Of a stretch of 64,000 bases of DNA, positions 1 through 8,383 are shown piece after piece. A program made the translations under genes and the position numbers. This DNA is from Fructobacillus pseudoficulneus. Its GTDB lineage: Bacteria > Bacillota > Bacilli > Lactobacillales > Lactobacillaceae. The notes beneath the pieces are model-generated. The model ran no database searches, was not told where the DNA came from, and was given only the letters and a program-made list of their open reading frames with translations. The stretch lies in contig NZ_FNWS01000007.1 of assembly GCF_900108455.1 (NCBI RefSeq), forward strand, positions 1 through 64,000. Reading direction: 5' to 3'. The first letter of the stretch is position 1; every line of letters begins with the position of its first letter.

Positions 1-142
1 CAGAAATAACATCATCATATTCTACGGACGGCAAATTTTCTTCACTAGTTTTAGCAACTCGTTTTACTAAAGAGTCAAACTTACGCTGTTCCCAATCGTC
101 AGTAAAGCCCTTAAACCGCAGTTTTGGTTTTGTTTTACTCAT
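1..142 (-). CDS. hsdS: Type I restriction-modification specificity subunit HsdS (N-terminal fragment)
   Basis: The frame opens with ATG at 142 and runs off the left edge, leaving about 47 residues. They include KLRFKGFTDDWEQRKF, a typical opening of HsdS proteins just before the first target-recognition domain. HsdS chooses the DNA sequence that the HsdM/HsdR complex methylates or cleaves. Its start overlaps the hsdM stop by 8 nt, which indicates translational coupling. The recognition domains lie outside the window, so specificity cannot be judged, nor whether inverted partial hsdS copies (phase variation) follow. Confidence 0.85.
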   Translation of the reverse strand, partial: MSKTKPKLRFKGFTDDWEQRKFDSLVKRVAKTSEENLPSVEYDDVIS

Positions 143-1730
143 GTGAACCTCCCGAAAGAAGTGCCTTCAAGGACTCGATAACCTCTTTGCTATCCTCAGT
201 TACTGCTAGTTCATCGACTAGCTTAAGCAATTCAGCTTCTTCTTTTTGAATGTCCGCTTCAACATCAACGATATCTCGATTAACCTGAACCAAGTCAATT
301 GGCTCTTCTTCCTCAAATGTATCTACATAACGTGGAATATTAAGGTTAAAGTCATTTTCACGAATTTCATCCATGGAAGCGACATGAGCATATTTTTCAA
401 CATCTTCACGTTTCAGATACGTTGAAACAATTTTTTCAATATCTTCCGCACGCAGTTTATTGCTGTTCTTTTGCTTTTCAAATCCCTTAGAAGCATCAAT
501 AAACAAGACATCATCGTTTTTACGGTTTTTTTCCAAGACCATAATGATTGTCGGAATACTCGTATTAGTAAAGATATTTGAAGGCAATCCAATCACCGCA
601 GAAATATGGCGATTTTCCAACAAAGCTTGACGAATTCGTCCCTCTGCGGCACCACGGAACAAAATTCCATGAGGCAAGACGATGGCCATCCGCCCGTCAG
701 AATTCAAGTGATATAGACTATGCAATAAAAATGCGTAATCAGCCTTTCCCTTTGGTGCCACACCATACTTAAAACGCGGATCGTCTTCTCGATTTTCAGC
801 ATCCCACTTTTGTGAATATGGGGGGTTAGCCATAACCGCATCAAACATACGTGGTGTATCAATACCATCGACCGCACCATCCGGCCAATCGCTTGCCAAA
901 GTGTCACTATTTCGCAGGTTAATATCGTTATACTCAACCCCGTGCATCATTAAGTTCATCCGGGCCAAGTTATAAGTTGTTGTAATCAATTCTTGTCCAT
1001 AATATTTAATGGCACCTTGAACACCCGCATTTTTCATATATGAAGCGGTGGTAATCAAAAGTGAACCAGATCCCATTGTTGGATCATACAAACTATAATT
1101 TTCTTTGTCTTCACGACCAGCTGTCAAAATCCGCGCCATAATATCTGAAACTTGGTGTGGCGTATAGAATTCTCCCGCCTTAGCCCCAGAATTTGCAGCA
1201 AACATTCCAATCAGGTATTCATACAGATCACCCAAAACGTCAGCATCAGCATCCAACTCAATTTCATCCATCAAGTTGATCCAATCAATCATCGTGGCTG
1301 TTCGCGTTTGAGTATTAGCGCCCAAACGAGATGAAGTTAAATCAAGATCTGAAAAGATACCTTCATAATCAGGTTTTGCTTCAGGGCTAATCCCTTGATT
1401 AAATCGATTCAAGGCATCAGATACCATCGTGATATTAAACTTATCAACATCAATGGCTTCCTTCCAGTCAGAAAACATGTCACCAGGCTGTAGCACGTAA
1501 CCGAGCTTTGCCTGCATAAAACTAGCGGCTTTCTCACTATCTTGAGACCAGACACTCTCCCAAGTTTCATTTCCAAGAACAGAATCAAGCCAATTTTGTG
1601 CCTTTTCAGACAAGAACTTATAAAACATGATTCCAAAAATATAGTTTTTATATTCTGATGGCTCAATCTTTCCACGCGTTTCGTTCAAAGTTTTCCAAAT
1701 TAATGCTTGTCGCTCTGCAGTTAATGCCAT
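135..1730 (-). CDS. hsdM: Type I restriction-modification DNA methyltransferase subunit HsdM
   Basis: An N6-adenine methyltransferase of 531 aa, a normal length for HsdM. Residues 1-150 look like the helical HsdM N-terminal domain. The AdoMet-binding motif I is DPTMGSGSLL (216-225) and the catalytic motif IV is NPPY (302-305). It methylates the host site with HsdS and forms the restriction complex with HsdR. It sits 16 nt behind hsdR and overlaps hsdS, so the three genes form one minus-strand operon. The frame is intact and all key residues are visible. Confidence 0.95.
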   Translation of the reverse strand: MALTAERQALIWKTLNETRGKIEPSEYKNYIFGIMFYKFLSEKAQNWLDSVLGNETWESVWSQDSEKAASFMQAKLGYVLQPGDMFSDWKEAIDVDKFNITMVSDALNRFNQGISPEAKPDYEGIFSDLDLTSSRLGANTQTRTATMIDWINLMDEIELDADADVLGDLYEYLIGMFAANSGAKAGEFYTPHQVSDIMARILTAGREDKENYSLYDPTMGSGSLLITTASYMKNAGVQGAIKYYGQELITTTYNLARMNLMMHGVEYNDINLRNSDTLASDWPDGAVDGIDTPRMFDAVMANPPYSQKWDAENREDDPRFKYGVAPKGKADYAFLLHSLYHLNSDGRMAIVLPHGILFRGAAEGRIRQALLENRHISAVIGLPSNIFTNTSIPTIIMVLEKNRKNDDVLFIDASKGFEKQKNSNKLRAEDIEKIVSTYLKREDVEKYAHVASMDEIRENDFNLNIPRYVDTFEEEEPIDLVQVNRDIVDVEADIQKEEAELLKLVDELAVTEDSKEVIESLKALLSGGSHE

Positions 1731-1746
1731 TTTTTTACTCCGATTT

Positions 1747-4722
1747 TTATTGTAGGGTCTTAAAGAATGCTAGCAATGACTCTTCAAAATCAGAAATTTT
1801 AAAGAATGACATTTGCTGTGCGGTCTCAATTTCGTTCATGCGTTGCTTTAGCTTAGGATTATCATTTAGTCCAACACCCGGTAAGTAGTCCTCATAACAG
1901 GCTAACAACGTGTTGCCCGGAATGCCCCAACCATCCCCCCAGCGCCGAATTGCTAACTCTTGATTTAAACTTCGAATATTTTGCCGAACCATTTCCAAGC
2001 TTTCAGTATCAAACGGCTCAGTATACTTACCCTGTTCAATACCATTAATAATTTCTTCCAGCTCAGCTTTATTATCGCCATCCAAAGCATTGATATGTTT
2101 TTCAATCTCTTGGCGAGTTTCCTGCTTATGGGTTGCCATATATTCGTTCAGCAATTCAACCAGACGATCATAATCGATAATGACGTGTTTATATAGGCCC
2201 ATTGCAATATCCAAATCGGTTAAATCAGGGCGTTCTTTTTGTGGAATGAGCTTTATAGTATCGTACAAACGGGCCTGTAAAGAACTGAAATGATCGGTAC
2301 CTGTCAAATTTATAGCAATTTCTTCGCCAGTTGGATCTTGGTTGTCATCAAGAACCGGAACGGTATCACCGATTTCATAACCTTGCTGTACCAACCTTTG
2401 AACTTTACGATTTACCTTTTCTGCGATATGAACAAACTCGATCTTTTCTTTCATCAAATCGGGGATCTGACTGAAATCATCACCTGCTAAAGCCTTCAAG
2501 ATTTCTATTTTTGGAATCAATTTTTTGATTTCTTCAGCAATATCAGGTGCAAAAGGACCAGGAACAACTCTCCCTTTCTCTTTCCCACCTTGGGTATAGA
2601 TTACCAAGGCCTCTTCGACCAATTTTTTCATTAACGTCCCGTTACGATAAAAACGAACTTTTCCATACGGCTTTGCATTTTGATCAATCGTACGGTTAGT
2701 ACGGGACATGGCTTGGATTAATAGTCCTTCTTTTAAGACCTTATCCATGTAAATCGTGTTAACGTATTTAGAATCAAACCCCGTTAATAATTGATCCGAA
2801 ACAATAATCAAGTCTAAACGTTGTGGTGTTTTTTCTTCCTGTTCAGGGGATAACTTTTGATTATATGGTTTCTTATGCGCAATTCGTTTTGTTAAATCGT
2901 TCAAATAAAAACGCTCAGAGTCCTTATCATTAAGAAAATTACGGGTATCATAAAATGTCGAATACTCACGCATTGCTTGTTTAAGTTCTTCTTGTAAGCC
3001 AGAAGAACCTTCCTCATTTGTTTCATCGCGCGAATAAGTAATAGCCACACGCAGTTCCGGTGCCAGCTCCTTAAACAGCTTATAGTAAGCCACCACTGCC
3101 TTTTTCCCAGAAACAGCAAAAATCCCATGGAATTGATTAGGTTTACGGATTCCCATTGCTACCGGTCCGGAATGATTTTTCCGCCAGTTATCTCGAATAT
3201 CTTTAACGACCAGTTCCATATATGGGCGCGAATTATAAACTTCTTTTTCGAACTCTTTATCAGTAAGATGTTTAGCTTCAGCGTTCTTCTCAAAGTTTGA
3301 CGTGTAATATGACACATCAAAACCAAGGACATTTTGATCACCAATTGCATCTTTAATTGTATACTGGTGCAATCGCTCACCAAATACATCAGCCGTAGTC
3401 TTATTATGACTAGTCTTAACACCATTCTCGACGTCACTATAAAAGTTTGGCGTTCCAGTAAAACCAAACCATGTCGTTTTTGGCATTGCTTTTTTAATTC
3501 GGTCAACTGCGTCACCGCTAGCTGAGCGATGAGCTTCATCCATCAGGATAACCATCCGCTCATCCGATTGAAGACCAGCTTTAATTGCTTTATCCAATCC
3601 TTGGACAGTAATTAAATAGATGTTAGAAGACTTATTTTTCTTCTTTAATGCACTCTTGAGTTCATGTCCCCTCACAACCTGGATCCGCTTTTCAAACGTT
3701 TTATAGGCAAATGATTTAAAGTTATCAGCTGTTTGGTTAACTAAATCCACACGGTCGACAATGAACAGGACATTTCGAACCCGAGGCATTGATGCCAATA
3801 ATTGAGCAACTTTAAAAGAAGTGACAGTTTTACCACTACCTGTGGTATGCCAAACGTAACCCCCTTCTTTTTCGACAACACCATTGTTTTCCATCACTCG
3901 CATTCGATCCATAATGGCCCGAGTAGCCTGAATTTGATAAGAACGCATCACCATCAAATTATCGTTATCAGCATCAGGAATCATATTGGTTGTTACTAAC
4001 CGATGCAAGGCTGGAATTCCCATAACTTCATGGGCAAAAACCATGGCATCCGTTACATCTTGTCCTTGTTCATCACGCCACCCAAAAACAAAAGACTTAT
4101 TGTACTCGTCCGTGTTCTTTGGTCGAGCAAAGTAATGCGCAGAATGTTGCGACAAAATGAACATTACTTGTACGAAAGAAAAGAGACCAGTATACATACC
4201 GTCCATGTCATACTTACGAAACTGTTCAAAAGCTGCAAAGGCGTTGTCTCGCGATTCATCCTTCAATTCTGCTTGAGCCACTGGTAACCCATTAATCAAA
4301 AGAACAATATCAGTGCGTCGATTCTTAGCCAACGAATTTGTCAAATTAGGAAAAGTAATTTGATTGACAACCTCATATCGTGAACGTCCTCCAGCAATTT
4401 CATCTTCGTAAAAAATCTCAATTTCTAATTGCGTTCCATCATCACGAACCAAGGGTAAGGTACCCACACCTCCAGCCCCTGCTAACAATAGCTGAGCATC
4501 ATAGGGCGTCTTGTTGTGGTTCAGTTCCAACTTTAAATGTTCAAATTCATTGTCGGTCAGTGGAACCCCAGCTAACTTAGTCCAGTTGTTTTCGTTTAGA
4601 ATATTACGCCAATTTTCTTCCAATACATCTACCGTACGGTTGGACAAATCCTCACGGTAAACCCATCCTTTTGTACTAGTAAGTTTCTCAATCAGCGCCT
4701 TCTCAAATTTTGCTTCTGACAT
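1747..4722 (-). CDS. hsdR: Type I restriction enzyme endonuclease/translocase subunit HsdR
   Basis: About 991 aa when started at ATG 4722, which has a GGGAAGAG ribosome site; an ATG 18 nt upstream lacks one. The N-terminal nuclease carries a PD-(D/E)xK pattern: D138 in RRTDIV and ExK at 152-154 in AELK. The SF2 translocase follows, with Walker A TTGSGKT (293-299) and DEAH (395-398). A C-terminal helical part would dock onto HsdM/HsdS. It cuts unmodified DNA after ATP-driven translocation. First gene of the hsdRMS operon; the frame is complete. Confidence 0.95.
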   Translation of the reverse strand: MSEAKFEKALIEKLTSTKGWVYREDLSNRTVDVLEENWRNILNENNWTKLAGVPLTDNEFEHLKLELNHNKTPYDAQLLLAGAGGVGTLPLVRDDGTQLEIEIFYEDEIAGGRSRYEVVNQITFPNLTNSLAKNRRTDIVLLINGLPVAQAELKDESRDNAFAAFEQFRKYDMDGMYTGLFSFVQVMFILSQHSAHYFARPKNTDEYNKSFVFGWRDEQGQDVTDAMVFAHEVMGIPALHRLVTTNMIPDADNDNLMVMRSYQIQATRAIMDRMRVMENNGVVEKEGGYVWHTTGSGKTVTSFKVAQLLASMPRVRNVLFIVDRVDLVNQTADNFKSFAYKTFEKRIQVVRGHELKSALKKKNKSSNIYLITVQGLDKAIKAGLQSDERMVILMDEAHRSASGDAVDRIKKAMPKTTWFGFTGTPNFYSDVENGVKTSHNKTTADVFGERLHQYTIKDAIGDQNVLGFDVSYYTSNFEKNAEAKHLTDKEFEKEVYNSRPYMELVVKDIRDNWRKNHSGPVAMGIRKPNQFHGIFAVSGKKAVVAYYKLFKELAPELRVAITYSRDETNEEGSSGLQEELKQAMREYSTFYDTRNFLNDKDSERFYLNDLTKRIAHKKPYNQKLSPEQEEKTPQRLDLIIVSDQLLTGFDSKYVNTIYMDKVLKEGLLIQAMSRTNRTIDQNAKPYGKVRFYRNGTLMKKLVEEALVIYTQGGKEKGRVVPGPFAPDIAEEIKKLIPKIEILKALAGDDFSQIPDLMKEKIEFVHIAEKVNRKVQRLVQQGYEIGDTVPVLDDNQDPTGEEIAINLTGTDHFSSLQARLYDTIKLIPQKERPDLTDLDIAMGLYKHVIIDYDRLVELLNEYMATHKQETRQEIEKHINALDGDNKAELEEIINGIEQGKYTEPFDTESLEMVRQNIRSLNQELAIRRWGDGWGIPGNTLLACYEDYLPGVGLNDNPKLKQRMNEIETAQQMSFFKISDFEESLLAFFKTLQ

Positions 4723-4773
4723 AGCTCTCTTCCCTTGCATTTTTTAGAATGAATTTGTCTTAAAAAGTGTTCT

Positions 4774-4806
4774 CTAGACAATTCTAGCAAGAATGTTTAC
4801 ATTATA
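4774..4806 (-). promoter_or_regulatory. Candidate promoter and inverted repeat upstream of hsdR
   Basis: On the minus strand a TATAAT -10 box (4801-4806) lies about 80 nt upstream of the hsdR start, without an obvious -35. Just downstream is the inverted repeat CTAGA-caat-TCTAG (4774-4787), placed where a repressor or a leader hairpin could act. The assignment rests on sequence pattern alone. Confidence 0.4.
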
Positions 4807-4861
4807 AAAGAATATCTTTCACAAGATAAAAACAGACAATAAAAATCTAATTTACAAACAA

Positions 4862-4887
4862 AAAAGCGATGAAATCATCGCTTTTCA
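4862..4887 (-). terminator. Rho-independent terminator after the DUF3883 gene
   Basis: Perfect 11-bp stem AAAAGCGATGA / TCATCGCTTTT with a 2-nt loop and T-rich flanks on both sides. It follows the DUF3883 half-gene on the minus strand and separates it from the hsd operon, so hsdR needs its own promoter. Confidence 0.8.
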
Positions 4888-4920
4888 TTTTCCTATGTAA
4901 AATAAGCATAATATGAAAGT

Positions 4921-5709
4921 TTAGAATGATGCTTGATAATTAGTTGGTGATAGAGTCAAGTTGCCAAAACTTTTCCCATCGATCTTAAAAAATTTCACAT
5001 CACTTTCATTCATTTTTACCTTGTCAACATTATATAGACGATAAAGCACATAATTTTCTGGATGCGTTCTAGCAAAGTCAACTTCGTTACTACTAATGTA
5101 AAATGGTGTTTCTTCACCTTGCTTCGTAGTTTTTACTTCGATATACAGCTCATTACCGTCTTCATCAAAAGATAAAATGTCGTAGCCCAAACCATCGCCT
5201 TGGGTAACTGAAACATGTTCGATTTTCTCCACTAGTTCTGGATGGTCATGTAGTCTTTCCTTTTCAAATTTCAGCACCGCTTTTTCGCCAAAAAAGCCAA
5301 GTTCACTATTATTTTGCTGACCTTGTGCATAATCAAGTTTCCGCCCTTGCCTTTTGCTCACTCCTCTATTTGGTGTTTTTTCTTTTGTTGCTGGTGCTTC
5401 CGTTTCGACCAAATCAACTTCGGTCAGATCTTTAGCGGTTTTCTTATCAGCTTTATCTAAATACAAAGTCTGTCGATCGTTTACAGACAAAATATATTCA
5501 ACACTTTGCTCAATATTTGTATCATCAATCAAACTGTTCTTGACCGCTTTCAGGCTAGCCAACATATCCGCCAAATCTTGCTTCATAATTTCATTAGATG
5601 GTAAATGTTTAGCCGAATATTCAATACTAAATATGTTTCCTAACTCATACCCAGTAACTAAAGTATTGGATTCAGAAGGACCTAACAAATTAATATCACT
5701 GTCTGTCAT
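4921..5709 (-). pseudogene. C-terminal half of a frameshifted DUF3578-DUF3883 protein (nuclease-like domain)
   Basis: This open frame of 262 aa starts at an internal ATG without a good ribosome site and is best read as the second half of the gene that begins at 6106. Residues 130-262 match the DUF3883 type, a PD-(D/E)xK-like fold: conserved LGFFGE (138-143), GYD (175-177) and ExK (191-193, in YIEVKTT). A lysine- and threonine-rich linker (about 85-125) precedes it. Fusions of McrB-N-like and DUF3883 domains occur near restriction systems, and here hsdRMS is next door. Reading through a T8 tract at 5797-5804 with one T fewer joins the two halves in frame, adding HETYGRNAKKRIKDVAKIF before this ATG. 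Function as a defence nuclease is inferred. Confidence 0.7.
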
Positions 5710-5791
5710 GTGTCCATTCTGAACTGTTAAAGTATTTTGGAAAATTTTTGCTACATCTTTAATTCTCTTTTTAGCGTTCCTTCCATAAGTT

Positions 5792-6106
5792 TCATGAAAA
5801 AAAAGTCCACCCTTGATTCAATGACAAGTAAACCCGACTCATATCCGATGAAAATAAATAAACAATATAAAATCCACGAACCGCCGACCGAGTAATGTCT
5901 GTATCAAACACTCCTATCCACGGTGCTGTTGCCCAGTTTCCCTTTCCAGCAGAACCAAAAGACACGATATTTTCTGTGAAAAGGCCTTCTGCATCTTCTG
6001 AAAAACCATTTCTCAAAAGCTTAGCTAACGCATTATTTTTAATTGGCTGCGATTTTTCGTCTAAATATTCATTGAGAACCGTTTCGATTGTATTCCGAAT
6101 TGTCAT
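5792..6106 (-). pseudogene. N-terminal half of the frameshifted DUF3578 (McrB N-terminal-like) protein
   Basis: A 104-aa frame starting at ATG 6106. It shows the DUF3578/MrcB-N signature: SFGSAGKGNWATAPWIGVFD, then the ITRSAVRGFYIVYLF strand and VYLSLNQGWTFF. In relatives this domain continues into a helical segment and then a nuclease or AAA domain. Here it stops at TGA right after a run of eight T (minus strand, 5797-5804). Removing one T continues it into the DUF3883 half. This family is thought to recognise DNA or modified bases. The break may be a sequencing error, phase variation or real inactivation. Confidence 0.7.
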
Positions 6107-6115
6107 AATATTTCC

Positions 6116-6141
6116 TATACAATTTTTTTATTCATTGTATA
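6116..6141 (-). promoter_or_regulatory. Perfect inverted repeat upstream of the DUF3578 gene
   Basis: TATACAAT (6116-6123) and ATTGTATA (6134-6141) form an 8-bp perfect dyad centred about 22 nt upstream of the ATG at 6106. One arm resembles a -10 box, so a protein bound here would block transcription. It could also be part of the promoter itself; no cognate regulator is visible. Confidence 0.45.
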
Positions 6142-6171
6142 ACAAATAAGAATGAGTGCAAACAATCCTAT

Positions 6172-6699
6172 TCACTCCCTCACCTTTGCCTTCATGTACA
6201 GCACCAGTTTATTGGCATCCTCTGGGCTGAGGTAAGCAACTTCGTATGCTTTATCGTCGCGGTGGTACATGATTTGTTCTTGATCGATATACCATTTTTG
6301 AATATTTGGCAGTAAGTGATTTGTTAATTCTGAAAAGCCGAATTCATTATTTGTGGCCAATGCAATTTGAGTATGGAGGATGGCATGCTCAATTAAATTG
6401 CAATAGACCAATCGACGTCGCTCCTGTGGTGCAAAGGGATATTTGTCCTCGCGGATTGAGTCCGGACTATAGAGATTATGGTAACGATTCGCATCGATAT
6501 GGTGGCAGTACAAGCCCTCATCGTAGCGAGAAAAGTCGCCATTCTTTAACTCATCGGATTTGCCTGCAATAAAGGCCTCGTATGACGTTTCAGAATAATA
6601 GTCATCCTTGGCTGGCCCATACTTCATCAGTAGGTCTGCCACCGTATCCGAATAGTTCTTGTTCAACAATTTGAGATAGTCTTTTACGGTCGTTGTCAT
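6172..6699 (-). CDS. Hypothetical protein, possibly a degenerate HNH-like fold
   Basis: A 175-aa protein with a good ribosome site (AAAGGAG) before ATG 6699. I do not recognise a characterised family. It has no membrane segment. A central stretch contains YCHHID (about 64-69), then YPFAPQERRRLVYCNLIEH and ILH. Histidine-rich strings of this kind (HHID then CN-xx-EH-xx-LH) recall HNH-type endonuclease modules and related small phage or island proteins, but the assignment is weak. It lies next to the restriction genes, so a role in the same defence island is possible. It is separated from the downstream DUF3578 gene by about 65 nt holding the inverted repeat. Confidence 0.55.
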   Translation of the reverse strand: MTTTVKDYLKLLNKNYSDTVADLLMKYGPAKDDYYSETSYEAFIAGKSDELKNGDFSRYDEGLYCHHIDANRYHNLYSPDSIREDKYPFAPQERRRLVYCNLIEHAILHTQIALATNNEFGFSELTNHLLPNIQKWYIDQEQIMYHRDDKAYEVAYLSPEDANKLVLYMKAKVRE

Positions 6700-6915
6700 C
6701 GTCTTTCTCCTTTATCCACCTAGCTTTCCTGCCCCTATCCTACTACTCTGGCACGCTTTTTTGTATTCCTTTCGTTTGAAAGTCTCACTTCCTAGTGAGA
6801 CTTTTTTAGACCAATTTTTTGTCTTTGTTCGTTTTCATCAATTTTTAATCGATAGTTTTTGATTAAAATACGATTAGAAATAACAACTACTTTGCAATTA
6901 ATTATTAATTTTCTC
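6700..6915. other. Intergenic region between the unknown gene and the arg promoter
   Basis: About 215 bases without a gene. The segment AAAGTCTCACTTCCTAGTGAGACTTTTTT (6779-6807) is a stem-loop, AAAGTCTCACT paired with AGTGAGACTTT, followed by a T run: a plus-strand terminator pattern that shields the arg leader. The rest is AT-rich with nothing else recognised. Confidence 0.6.
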
Positions 6916-6944
6916 TTGACAGTCTCATTTTTATTATTTATGCT
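6916..6944 (+). promoter_or_regulatory. Promoter of the arginine operon
   Basis: A consensus -35 TTGACA (6916-6921) and a -10 TATGCT (6939-6944) are separated by exactly 17 bp. The predicted start of transcription is near 6951, directly in front of the T-box leader. Confidence 0.8.
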
Positions 6945-6960
6945 GTTCTCAACAAGTTGG

Positions 6961-7243
6961 CAATTGCCAATTCAATCACAAAAACGATGATCGGAAATTT
7001 TAGTTGGATTTGTTTTCACAGAAAAGCTGGATGTTAATTCGTGAGAACCGGCCAAACAAACCAACTAAATCGTGCCCGTGAGTTAGCTCTCGAACTGAGT
7101 AGAAAGCGTCGGTGTCAGGCCCGTTACCGCCACAAGTTTTTTTGACTTGGCAAGCTAGGAGTGTGTGAACCTCCTAGAAATTGAGGTGGTACCACGCGCA
7201 AACGTCCTCTTGTATCTTCGGATACGAGAGGACGTTTTTTTTG
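6961..7243 (+). promoter_or_regulatory. T-box riboswitch leader (probably arginine-responsive) of argFCJBD
   Basis: Several T-box landmarks are visible. The distal part of stem I is AGAAAAGCTGGATG...GTGAGAACCGG (7020-7051), enclosed by TTAGTTGG / CCAACTAA arms (7000-7007 / 7061-7068). Stem III is CTAGGAG...CTCCTAG (7155-7177). The T-box element GAGGTGGTACCACG (7183-7196) is followed by a terminator with stem AACGTCCTCT / AGAGGACGTT (7201-7236), a TTCG loop and a T run. Uncharged tRNA pairing with the T-box would favour the antiterminator and switch on the operon. An arginine CGT triplet follows the 3' arm of stem I (about 7070-7072), where the specifier loop may lie, but I have not folded the RNA. 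Confidence 0.88.
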
Positions 7244-7264
7244 TGAAAAAGAAGGAGTAGGACA

Positions 7265-8308
7265 ATGACAGACAATCAAACAGCATTTTTTCAAAATCAA
7301 TTTTATGGCAAAAGTATTTTAAAAGAGACCGACTTAACCACTAGCGAGCTCAACTTCTTAGTTGATTACGGTCTGCATTTGAAGACATTAGCCAAGCAAA
7401 ACATCCACACCAAACTGTTGGATGGCAAAAACATCGCCTTAGTCTTCGAGAAGAACTCAACACGAACCCGGTCAGCCTTCACCACGGCCGCCAATGAACT
7501 GGGTGCCCACCCCGTCTTTCTGGGCAAGGACGACATCCACCTCTTCCACAAGGAATCAGTCGAAGACACGGCTAAGGTACTGGGCGGCATGTATGACGCC
7601 ATTGAATTCCGGGGTTACCGCCAATCTAGCGTGGAAGCGCTCGCCGAATACTCCGGCGTCCCCGTTTGGAACGGCTTGACCGATGACTGGCACCCAACCC
7701 AAACGATTCCGGACCTTATCACCATCAAGGAAAACTTTGGCAAATTAGCCGGTTTGAAAGTTGCCTACCTGGGTGATGGCCGTAATAACGTGGCCCACTC
7801 CCTCCTAGTTGGCTGCGCCATGGCTGGCGTTAATATCGCCATCGTTAGTCCCGCTAGTCTTCAACCTGATCCAGCAGTTGTCGCTACCGCGCAAGGCTAC
7901 GCCAAGGAAACTGGGGCCACGATTACCATTACCGCCGACCAGGCGGCGGGCTTGAAGGATGCAAACGTCGTCACCACCGATGTGTGGGTTTCGATGGGTG
8001 AGGATAACTGGCAGGAACGAATCGAACTGCTCCTCCCTTACCAAGTCAACATGGATGCCTTGGCCATGACCGGTCACCTTGACGATGGCCAACTAATCGT
8101 CCTCCACTGCCTTCCCGCCTTCCATGATTTGCGGACAGAAGTTGGCAAGGAAGTCTACGTCAAATACGGCCTGAAGGAAATGGAAATTACCGATGAGGTT
8201 TTCCAAAGCAAATATGGACGCCAATTTGACGAAGCCGAAAACCGCAAGCACGGTATCAAAGCAATCATGGCCGCCACGCTTGGCAGCCAATTTATCCCCA
8301 AAATTTAA
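7265..8308 (+). CDS. argF: Ornithine carbamoyltransferase
   Basis: 347 aa, first gene of the operon, with AAGGAG before ATG 7265. It makes citrulline from ornithine and carbamoyl phosphate in the cytoplasm. The carbamoyl-phosphate loop is STRTR (65-69); HPTQ (143-146) and the ornithine-site HCLP (281-284) are present. The sequence resembles catabolic ArcB-type enzymes ([23 protein letters not shown]) as much as anabolic ArgF, but placement behind an arginine-type T-box and ahead of argCJBD argues for biosynthesis. No argG or argH follows within the window, so the citrulline-to-arginine steps would have to be encoded elsewhere. Confidence 0.93.
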   Translation: MTDNQTAFFQNQFYGKSILKETDLTTSELNFLVDYGLHLKTLAKQNIHTKLLDGKNIALVFEKNSTRTRSAFTTAANELGAHPVFLGKDDIHLFHKESVEDTAKVLGGMYDAIEFRGYRQSSVEALAEYSGVPVWNGLTDDWHPTQTIPDLITIKENFGKLAGLKVAYLGDGRNNVAHSLLVGCAMAGVNIAIVSPASLQPDPAVVATAQGYAKETGATITITADQAAGLKDANVVTTDVWVSMGEDNWQERIELLLPYQVNMDALAMTGHLDDGQLIVLHCLPAFHDLRTEVGKEVYVKYGLKEMEITDEVFQSKYGRQFDEAENRKHGIKAIMAATLGSQFIPKI

Positions 8309-8383
8309 TTTCACGAGAGCGGTCTGCTGCAAGACCGCTACCATCCCAATCATTCCAAACAATCCTCGAAAGGAAGTCCCGCT

